Origin: MKRK01 sp001896915
Lineage (GTDB): Bacteria > Bacillota > Clostridia > Oscillospirales > Acutalibacteraceae
Length of the DNA stretch: 29,823 bases
Direction of reading: 5' to 3'
Assembly (NCBI GenBank): GCA_937973935.1
Contig: CALJJF010000192.1
Span: forward strand, 1 to 29,823
Shown here one piece after another: positions 24,003 through 29,823 of the stretch (the stretch's first letter is position 1; each line of letters begins with the position of its first letter). Both the position numbers and the translations under genes were made by a program. The notes beneath the pieces were generated by a model. That model did not search any database. It saw nothing but the letters and a program-made list of their open reading frames with translations, and was not told where the DNA came from.

Positions 24003-24785
24003 TCAAATTTCTAATAATAAATCCTTTGCTATTTGTACATCAATTAACTTATTTCCATTTCCAACAACAAATTGAAGTTTTAGTTTTGCTTCATCAAATT
24101 TTCCTTGTGTAATATAAATCCTTGCATACAATAAAGCCTTATATACTGCATCTCGCATATTAGTTTCAGCTACATTATTTAGGATTTCAATTGACTTGTC
24201 ATAATCCTTGTTACAGTAACTGATTTCAGCTGCATTATGCTGAATTAATGATGAAAACATCTCTTTTTGCTTTTTATTTGTCAAATCATTCTGCAATTGT
24301 TTAGATTTATTATGCCATAATTCGGCTTTTTCCAATTCATTCAAACATAAATAAATATCAGCCAAATTATTATAATAGATTACTTTGGTAATAGGCAAAG
24401 TTCCGGCATGTTTATCAATATTTATTGATTCTAGTTGCTCAAGTACTTTTTTATATTCGCCCATATTTCTAAGCGCGCAACAATAATCAATTGTGAGAAT
24501 TTGCCTATATGTTTGAGAGCGGTTATATAACAATTGATCTTCGGTTTCTTTAAGTAAAGGGTAAGGATCACATTGTTCTCTTAATGCCTTTTCTGCTCTT
24601 AACAATAATTGTCTTGCACAAGAATTAACAAATCCCCAAGCTGTAAAAATCATAAATAGAGTGAATAAAACAACAATCCAAATTGGCAACTCTAAATAAA
24701 GAAAAACTGCCCAGAAAATCAGAGAGATAGGCACTGCCCATAAAAACATTACTAATCTACCATGCTTTGCACACCATCTATACAC
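24003..24785 (-). CDS. Membrane-anchored TPR-repeat protein of unknown function
   Basis: A 260-residue protein. Two transmembrane helices lie at about 11-30 and 34-52. A soluble helical domain (about 60-258) follows, with TPR-like repeats such as YYNNLADIYLCLNELEKAELWHNKSK, HNAAEISYCNKDYDKSIEILNNV and ALLYARIYITQGKFDEAKLKL. It starts at GTG with GTGGAGGCG ahead. The gene is clearly AT-richer than the core genes to its left, in keeping with the accessory region to its right. I do not recognise the family. Position beside RHS remnants makes an immunity-type role conceivable, but nothing in the sequence shows it. Confidence 0.75.
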   Translation of the reverse strand: MYRWCAKHGRLVMFLWAVPISLIFWAVFLYLELPIWIVVLFTLFMIFTAWGFVNSCARQLLLRAEKALREQCDPYPLLKETEDQLLYNRSQTYRQILTIDYCCALRNMGEYKKVLEQLESINIDKHAGTLPITKVIYYNNLADIYLCLNELEKAELWHNKSKQLQNDLTNKKQKEMFSSLIQHNAAEISYCNKDYDKSIEILNNVAETNMRDAVYKALLYARIYITQGKFDEAKLKLQFVVGNGNKLIDVQIAKDLLLEI

Positions 24786-24928
24786 AATTACGTCGCCTCC
24801 ACTAAATAAATTGCCTTAATCAATTGTTTAGCATTATATCACATTTTCAAATATATATCAAACCCCGTCAGGAATAACATCATCAATAAAATGTTCCACC
24901 TTAGGTTTTACCATACCACTAGAAAAAC

Positions 24929-25225
24929 CAATAGGGACGTGCCTGTTTTTACACGTTTGATCTTTTTATAATACCTCTCGATATCCCTGTCAATCAATCA
25001 TTTGTTCGACTTTCTATTGCAATTTGTGAATAAATTTCAATTCATTTCATCTTATGCATTCTTGTTATATCTTTCCTGTTTATACTTCGATTAATAATAT
25101 TGGTACATACTGTACGCCTTCGTATCCTTGTCGGTTTACATTTTATTTATCTATACATACATGATGTACCATATCCACTATAGTTTGTCAAATTTATTGC
25201 GCAAAATCAGGCACGTCCCCTATTG
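24929..25225. mobile_element. MITE-like element with imperfect terminal inverted repeats
   Basis: The ends CAATAGGGACGTGCCTG (24929-24945) and CAGGCACGTCCCCTATTG (25208-25225) are inverted copies differing by one inserted base. The 297-bp interior is AT-rich and has no credible gene. On the minus strand it reads TTGACA near the right end and a stretch GGATACGAAGGCGTACAGTATG that resembles the region before some Y1 (REP-type) transposase genes, from memory. It is probably a non-autonomous derivative. Its right end supplies the last residues and stop of the RHS fragment, so it inserted into that gene or arrived at a deletion there. This fills most of the gene-free stretch 24786-25206. Confidence 0.55.
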
Positions 25226-25535
25226 TTCCTTAAAAGCCCGTTGATGGGTTCGTTGTAATAATCCTCCACGTTGCCCAAAGAATCCGTGATTTTATCCACA
25301 TAATTCCCGTTTTGCACATAGGCTGCTTCCGACATGATGATCTGCCCTGTGGGTTGGTTCACCAAATCCACGTTCCATCTCTGGTTTGCATCGTCGGTTT
25401 TTGTGCTGTCATACGTGCGGTTTTTAAAACCCCTTCCGGTGTCGGCGTGATTTCCTTCGGTTCCTCCAGGCATTTGTTCGCTGCGCATTTCGGGACAAGA
25501 CGGTTAAACAAATAGTAGAAATAATCGATAAGGTT
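25207..25535 (-). pseudogene. Truncated, probably frameshifted RHS/YD-repeat protein fragment
   Basis: A piece of a wall-associated RHS protein. The readable part (25488 down to about 25226) contains RTYDSTKTDDANQRWNVDLV, then VQNGNYVDKITDSLGNVEDYY, a YD-type repeat. The last residues RGRA and the stop come from the MITE-like end. Upstream, another frame opens from 25535 and reads LFNRLVPKCAANKCLEEPKE and ITPTPEGVLK, which joins well to NRTYDSTK if one base is lost or gained in the TTTTAAAAA run near 25435. Beginning and end of the parent gene are missing. It is a relic of an RHS locus and is unlikely to be functional. Confidence 0.7.
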
Positions 25536-25557
25536 TTATTACCAGAATGGAATAATT

Positions 25558-25585
25558 AAGCAGGGCTGAAACTTCAACCCTGCTT
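25558..25585 (-). terminator. Hairpin downstream of the left immunity-position gene
   Basis: Minus strand: AAGCAGGGTTGA pairs with TCAGCCCTGCTT with one T-G wobble, around AGTT, followed by AATTATTCC rather than a pure T run. The fold works better as RNA on the minus strand. It ends the cassette that begins at 27764. The 98 bases between it and the gene at 25684 hold nothing else I can identify. Confidence 0.5.
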
Positions 25586-25683
25586 AGATTAGTTGGACAA
25601 AATAACCATTTGGTATACTTATAAAAACAAATGATCTGCCCCTTTGTTTCCATTTAAATGTTAATGAATAAGCAAAATCATAT

Positions 25684-26091
25684 TTATAATGAAATTAAAG
25701 GGTACCAATATAGATTAGGTTTTGAGTAATCAACTTTGAATTCTTCTAAAGATTTTATGGCTAACTTTCGAATGTGTTCCCATTTCAGAGATTTCTCCAT
25801 CGCTTCATATGTCCAATCTTCCTTTAAAAATGTTGTAAATTCTTCATCTATATGTTTTATACTTTCATACTGAATTAAAGAGAAAAATCCTTCATCAAAT
25901 AATGTTTTAGCCACAGAACATTTATAGTCAATTTCATCGGCAATTTCATCTGGAGGACATTCGTTTTTGGGAAATACAGAGATTTGAACTTCAAATGGAG
26001 AGGCAAGCAATCGAAGCAATTCGATTATCTGAGGATAGAAAAAATTAAAATTATTTTTGGCATTCATTATGTTCTTTAAATTTTTCATCAT
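25684..26091 (-). CDS. Putative immunity protein of the left RHS toxin module
   Basis: A 135-residue soluble, mostly helical, acidic protein (NECPPDEIADEIDYKCSVAK, then KHIDEEFTTFLKEDWTYEAM). There is no signal peptide or membrane helix. I do not recognise its family. It starts 11 bp after the RHS toxin gene, behind AAAGGAG, the same gap as in the other module of this locus. The placement and the low GC content are what polymorphic-toxin immunity genes show, so it very likely neutralises the toxin tip of the RHS protein upstream. Two ATG codons stand in tandem; the first is used here. Confidence 0.65.
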   Translation of the reverse strand: MMKNLKNIMNAKNNFNFFYPQIIELLRLLASPFEVQISVFPKNECPPDEIADEIDYKCSVAKTLFDEGFFSLIQYESIKHIDEEFTTFLKEDWTYEAMEKSLKWEHIRKLAIKSLEEFKVDYSKPNLYWYPLISL

Positions 26092-26102
26092 AAAACTCCT
26101 TT

Positions 26103-27764
26103 CTAATTGTTGAAAATTCTGATTGTTCCAGTTTCTCCTGAACTAATTTTCCAATACGAATCGGGACCATGATGGCCACCACCGGGATGATATTGTAATA
26201 AGCGGTCACCACCCCAAGTAACTTTAAGACCTTGCCCCATATGACTTCCTTTAGAAAGTGTTCCTATTTGTAATTTTTCATTCATAGCTATTTTCTGTAT
26301 TTTTATAGGTTGGACATTTTTTTCTGGCTCTTTGATGTATTTTTCCAATTTACTTGTTTTAGATTTATTGGGACTATACCCACTTGCACCACCAACAACG
26401 GCACCTACAGCAGTGTCAGTAACTGTTCCCCAATTTCCCTTATTATTAAAGTCACTTATCGTATTTGATGTTGCCGCCGCTGAAAAAGCAGCAGCCCCAT
26501 ACACCGTAGCAGCCCCTACAAATGCACTTGCTGCTACGGTAGTAGCCACTGTTGCAGCACCACTACCACTTAATACTGCGCCTACGGCCGCTACTGCTGG
26601 CAATGCTCCCCCGGCAGTTACAACTACTGCAATAGCACACCCAGCAACAACAAGGCCTCCTAATGCCCAATGGTACCATGCTTGTCCAGAGGTGTCTATT
26701 CTACAAACAGGATTATTACCACAGTAAGCAAATACATTCATATCGATTAAGTCGCCTGTTAACTCAACATCCGCGTTAATAAATCTCCCCCACTGCGGGT
26801 TATAATACCTGCTTTGCAAATAATAAAGCCCGGTTTCGCTATCATACCGATACCCTCTGTAGCGGTAGGGGTTTGCTTGGCCTACGGTATCTGCCATGGA
26901 ACCGGTGACGCTCAATATATTGCCCCATGTGTCATAGCTATAGGATACCACCTGGGTGCCTGTGCTGTCAAGGATTCCGATGATGTCATTTTGTCCGTTT
27001 CTGATGTAGAAGTATTCGGCACCATTCATTTTGAAAGAAAACAGATCACCATTATCGTCATAGAAATAGTCCAGTGCACCGTAAGGGCCGCCTTCTTCTC
27101 TGACCACTTTGTCACCATTCAGGTGATAAAATGTCAGATTCCCGTTGATTCCTTTTTGGGTGCGGATTCCGCTATCGTTGTACTGATAATAGGACCATCC
27201 CCATGTCCCTGAAGTCGCCTGCAATTGGCGGCCTTCCCAATAGAACTCCTGGTCACCGTATGTCAGCGGGTTTCCGATTTCGTCATAGGTAATTTCCTGC
27301 CCGTTGTAGGCGGTTAACTTATCCTTCCAGCTGGCATCGTTGTATTCATAAAGCACTGTGGTCAACGGTGCCGAAGAGGGGCCGTCAGCATAAAACAGAT
27401 CCCATGTGTATTTCCCGGTGATGTTGCCGCCCACGTCATACCCATAATAAATGGTTTTTTGTAGCACTTCATTGTCTTCCCGCCATACCTGGTTGAGCTT
27501 GTCGTAGTAATATTTTACCTGCAACACACCGTTTTTGCTGATGGTTTCAATATTGCCGTTTTTGTCATAGGTATAGCTCAGCGTGTCGGCACCGTTCTGG
27601 ACGCTTGCGAGCAATGTGCTGGTTTTGTTCCCGGTTCCGTTTACGTCATCATCATACGTATCGCTGTCGGAATGGAGTTTGATGGTTATCAGCCTGCCGT
27701 CGCTGGTATGTATAGATTGCTTGACAGGGTATAATAAGCGCAAAGAGCAAGGTTGAAGATTCAC
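26103..27764 (-). CDS. Orphan RHS-repeat C-terminal module with polymorphic toxin tip
   Basis: A 553-residue RHS fragment. The first about 25 residues come from a hairpin and junction sequence and are not RHS-like. Residues 44-330 are YD repeats (SYTYDKNGNI, YYGYDVGGNITGKY, YSYDTWGNI) ending at the conserved core border GLYYLQSRYYNPQWGRFINA and NPVCRIDTSG. A Gly/Ala-rich hydrophobic stretch (363-460) may cross or insert in a membrane. The tip (about 468-553) contains YHPGGGHHGPDSYWKISSG and ends TGTIRIFNN; I cannot assign a catalytic class. No RHS N-terminus, secretion signal or good ribosome-binding site is seen, so it looks like a displaced C-terminal cassette that could be recombined onto the full RHS gene to its right. 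The immunity-type gene follows after 11 bp. Confidence 0.75.
   Translation of the reverse strand: MNLQPCSLRLLYPVKQSIHTSDGRLITIKLHSDSDTYDDDVNGTGNKTSTLLASVQNGADTLSYTYDKNGNIETISKNGVLQVKYYYDKLNQVWREDNEVLQKTIYYGYDVGGNITGKYTWDLFYADGPSSAPLTTVLYEYNDASWKDKLTAYNGQEITYDEIGNPLTYGDQEFYWEGRQLQATSGTWGWSYYQYNDSGIRTQKGINGNLTFYHLNGDKVVREEGGPYGALDYFYDDNGDLFSFKMNGAEYFYIRNGQNDIIGILDSTGTQVVSYSYDTWGNILSVTGSMADTVGQANPYRYRGYRYDSETGLYYLQSRYYNPQWGRFINADVELTGDLIDMNVFAYCGNNPVCRIDTSGQAWYHWALGGLVVAGCAIAVVVTAGGALPAVAAVGAVLSGSGAATVATTVAASAFVGAATVYGAAAFSAAATSNTISDFNNKGNWGTVTDTAVGAVVGGASGYSPNKSKTSKLEKYIKEPEKNVQPIKIQKIAMNEKLQIGTLSKGSHMGQGLKVTWGGDRLLQYHPGGGHHGPDSYWKISSGETGTIRIFNN
26768..26964. repeat. 197-bp RHS-core repeat, left copy
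   Basis: It aligns without gaps to 29627-29823, with about 14 mismatches counted by eye, most of them in the first half. It encodes the end of the RHS core, from TQVVSYSYDTWGN to GRFINAD. The pair lies in the same orientation 2.86 kb apart and continues beyond the right window edge. Confidence 0.9.
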
Positions 27765-27781
27765 CTTGCTCTTTGCGCTTA
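27735..27781. repeat. 19-bp perfect hairpin between the two toxin cassettes
   Basis: TAAGCGCAAAGAGCAAGGT (27735-27753) faces its exact inverse (27763-27781) around TGAAGATTC. It lies after the HEAT-repeat gene on the minus strand and supplies the apparent first codons of the orphan RHS module. No T run follows. It may be a processing or termination structure, or mark a recombination border. Confidence 0.6.
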
Positions 27782-27858
27782 CTAATTATTCATTCGCTTT
27801 CTATATACTTTGTGCTTATTCACCTGTTTACCAGGTTACTCTTGATAATCGCTACCTT

Positions 27859-28554
27859 TTAATTATTATTTATTGCGCTTTGTGCATACTTTCTAACATG
27901 CCCATCCACATCAAACAGAAACTCCTTGATGTTTTCTGATTTTTCAACATCTCCAAAGCAATTTAATAATTTACATGCTGCTAGTCTATCCTTAGGGCGA
28001 TTACTTTTCTTAAGAGCATGAAATGCTATGTTCCAATTGTTCTTGTCCGCTGTTTTTAGTATTAAAGTTACTGCTATTTTCTGAACGTTTTCATTTTTAT
28101 GTTCATAATATTGTATTCCTAAGGAAAAATCACTTTCAAGAGGAATATTTGAAAGTGTGCTAAAAATCGATTCAAGCATATTAATATCACATGTTTTTAG
28201 CATTTTAATTAGCCGATCGTGAACTTTATATATCTTTTTTTGAGTTATTATATCTAAGACAGTTCTTACAACATAAGGTGATTCGTCATTCAGATATTCC
28301 ATAACCTCATCTGATACTTGCTCCCAAAAAATATGTCTTGCTATTGCATCAATTGCTACTCGTCTCTTAAAAGCATCATCATTCTTAAAAAAAGATGTCA
28401 AAATATCAAGTGATTCTTGGGTTTCATATGCAGCAAGCGCTTCACATGCAACAGAAAATTTTTGCATATCATCATTGAGCATTTTTTTAATATCTTCTAT
28501 TAGCATGTTATATGGCACGTTAATACCATTTATTTTCTCAGGTCTATATATCAT
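27859..28554 (-). CDS. HEAT-like repeat protein, probable immunity protein of the Hint-RHS toxin
   Basis: A 231-residue soluble helical protein. Repeating helix pairs of about 30 residues are visible: FSVACEALAAYETQESLDIL, FKRRVAIDAIARHIFWEQVS, YVVRTVLDIITQKK, then VQKIAVTLILKTAD, RLAACKLLNCFGD and VRKYAQSAINN. Repeat proteins of the HEAT type are one recognised kind of polymorphic-toxin immunity protein. It starts at the ATG 28554 (AAAGGTG ahead), 11 bp after the RHS-Hint stop; a GTG at 28563 lies inside the ribosome-binding site. Much AT-richer than the RHS core. Its binding to the toxin tip is inferred from position. Confidence 0.78.
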   Translation of the reverse strand: MIYRPEKINGINVPYNMLIEDIKKMLNDDMQKFSVACEALAAYETQESLDILTSFFKNDDAFKRRVAIDAIARHIFWEQVSDEVMEYLNDESPYVVRTVLDIITQKKIYKVHDRLIKMLKTCDINMLESIFSTLSNIPLESDFSLGIQYYEHKNENVQKIAVTLILKTADKNNWNIAFHALKKSNRPKDRLAACKLLNCFGDVEKSENIKEFLFDVDGHVRKYAQSAINNN

Positions 28555-28565
28555 AATAATCACCT

Positions 28566-29823
28566 TTAGTCAGGAAAAATTTGAATATGATCAATTGGTC
28601 CAATTTGTGCATGAGGCCCTCGTGTAATGGGATTAGTTCCTCTTGAATGTCCCATATGGATTTCTGATTTTCTAAATCCATATTCTTTCCCCCAACCAGT
28701 TAGAATTTTTGCATCTGACATAGACAATCCATTTGTCTTAGCATCTTTTGCTAAACTTATTGCAGCTTGTTGATTAATATTAAAACAAGTATTATGTACT
28801 AAAATACTATTTTCACCAACATAGTAAGTATGAAAATCCTCAACTTCAAAATTATATACATTAATAGGACTTTTTAATAGTTCATATTGTATTTTTTCAA
28901 TAGTAGTATAACTACCGCTTTTTAATACAAGCATATCCCCAATGTATAGATTTTTTGATTCTGTCCATCCCTGTTGAGGCACATAAAACGGATGCTCCGG
29001 AGTGGTTGTTATTGTTTCCCCATTAACTGTTATATGAACTAATTTGTCAGATTTTTTGATAAAAGTTCGCACTACTTGCTTTAGTCCTTTTTCTCCGGTC
29101 TCGGGATTTTCGGCATAAACATACTGTCCTGCCTTTATTGTTTCAATCGGAACATACCCTTGTTCCGCTGCAATGAGGGTTCCAGCCACAAAGCAAGCTT
29201 TGGGCACTACAATTTTAGGAGCAATTACTTTTGCTGTACCTCCAGAAACCACAGCAACCGTAACCCCTACCATTGCGCCACCCAATTTTTGTCCGGCTTC
29301 TTTAGGCTTTCCTTGTATTAAATCTCCCACTCCATAATAAACGTTTTCAAAGGTATCATATAAGGGGAGAACAGATGTCGGATTATTAAAGGCGTTCTTT
29401 ATATGTGTTATCGGGTCGGTTGTTAAATTTCTATAAATGCCCGTAAATGTATTGACAACTGCATCATTTACACCACTTACAAATCCATCTGCAAATTCTC
29501 CGACTCCATTCCAGACATCATCCCAAGTCGGCCATAAACCTGTTGGATCAAGCATATTAACCGGATTATTAAAGCAATATTGGAACATATTGTTCCCTTG
29601 TATATCACCCGCTCCTGCTATCCCGCCATCCGCGTTAATAAACCTACCCCACTGGGGATTATAATACCTGCTGTTGAGATAATACAGCCCGGTATCGCTG
29701 TCATACCGATAACCTTTGTAGCGGTAGGGGTTTGCTTGGCCTACGGTATCTGCCATGGAACCGGTAATGCTCAATATATTGCCCCATGTGTCATAGCTAT
29801 AGGATACCACCTGGGTGCCTGTG
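28566..29823 (-). CDS. RHS protein C-terminus with Hint autoprotease and toxin tip (5' end beyond window)
   Basis: The gene runs off the right edge; about 419 C-terminal codons are seen (numbers below count from the GTG at 29810). Residues 1-90 end the RHS core (LYYLNSRYYNPQWGRFINAD, NPVNMLDPTGLW). A variable linker with a Gly/Val-rich segment follows (91-204). A Hint (intein-like) domain spans 206-342: Cys206 in CFVAGTLI, TTTPEHPFYV with the block-B His, and the terminal VHNTC with His339-Asn340. It should cut itself to free the last about 74 residues. That tip, from FNINQQAAISLAKDA through ILTGWGKEYGF to GPHAQIGPIDHIQIF, resembles small tips of polymorphic toxins ending in HxxxGPxxHI, possibly a nuclease. 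The HEAT-repeat gene follows after 11 bp. Confidence 0.9.
   Translation of the reverse strand, partial: TGTQVVSYSYDTWGNILSITGSMADTVGQANPYRYKGYRYDSDTGLYYLNSRYYNPQWGRFINADGGIAGAGDIQGNNMFQYCFNNPVNMLDPTGLWPTWDDVWNGVGEFADGFVSGVNDAVVNTFTGIYRNLTTDPITHIKNAFNNPTSVLPLYDTFENVYYGVGDLIQGKPKEAGQKLGGAMVGVTVAVVSGGTAKVIAPKIVVPKACFVAGTLIAAEQGYVPIETIKAGQYVYAENPETGEKGLKQVVRTFIKKSDKLVHITVNGETITTTPEHPFYVPQQGWTESKNLYIGDMLVLKSGSYTTIEKIQYELLKSPINVYNFEVEDFHTYYVGENSILVHNTCFNINQQAAISLAKDAKTNGLSMSDAKILTGWGKEYGFRKSEIHMGHSRGTNPITRGPHAQIGPIDHIQIFPD
29627..29823. repeat. 197-bp RHS-core repeat, right copy (continues past the edge)
   Basis: Partner of 26768-26964 and in the same orientation. The last about 60 bases show no mismatch. 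The homology is cut only by the end of the window, so the true repeat is longer. Confidence 0.9.

Noticed and set aside
26530..26680. Short alternating GCA/GCC-rich stretch as a possible repeat array or CRISPR
   Set aside because: It is the codon pattern of the Gly/Ala-rich hydrophobic linker of the RHS module; there are no equal-length repeats with spacers.
27721..27735. TTGACAGGGTATAAT on the plus strand as a promoter
   Set aside because: The boxes are only 3 bases apart and lie within the start of the minus-strand RHS module.

Overview
The window looks like chromosome of an anaerobic Firmicute, most likely class Clostridia; the genus cannot be read from the sequence. The grounds are a T-box riboswitch, AAAGGA/GGAGG ribosome-binding sites, a short NusA without C-terminal AR repeats, the Gram-positive gene order rimP-nusA-rnpM(ylxR)-ylxQ-infB-rbfA-nrnA-truB-ribF, a YtrA-type GntR/ABC operon and wall-type RHS/YD-repeat proteins.

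Layout. 1-539 (-): N-terminus of a 4-helix-bundle membrane sensor running off the left edge. 719-4436 (-): a response regulator, a histidine kinase and an HtrA serine protease, very likely one envelope-stress operon. 4728-5963 (+): an FAD-dependent amine/amino-acid oxidoreductase. 5971-12207 (+): a promoter and isoleucine-type T-box, then an autonomous tRNA-Gly(CCC) gene with its own promoter and terminator, then ilvB-ilvN-cimA-leuC-leuD and a strong terminator. CimA with LeuCD and acetolactate synthase is the pyruvate/citramalate route to isoleucine, which agrees with the ATC specifier of the T-box. 12288-20354 (-): the translation/transcription core operon, with a consensus promoter and a leader hairpin before rimP. 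20394-21565 (-): a small membrane protein and a cytoplasmic polysaccharide-deacetylase-like protein. 21687-23692 (-): an ABC-2 permease, an ATPase and a GntR/YtrA regulator, under an operator that is a perfect 22-bp palindrome lying over the promoter.

24003-29823 (-) is an AT-richer accessory region. It holds a TPR membrane protein of unknown role, a MITE-like element that ends a decayed RHS fragment, and two RHS C-terminal toxin modules, each followed 11 bp later by a small gene in the immunity position. The right module (RHS core, Hint autoprotease, about 74-residue toxin) is paired with a HEAT-like repeat protein. The left module is an orphan RHS C-terminus with a different toxin tip, paired with a 135-residue protein of no family I recognise. 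The two RHS cores share a 197-bp near-identical DNA segment, the arrangement expected when toxin tips are exchanged by homologous recombination. This region is the best candidate for undescribed biology.
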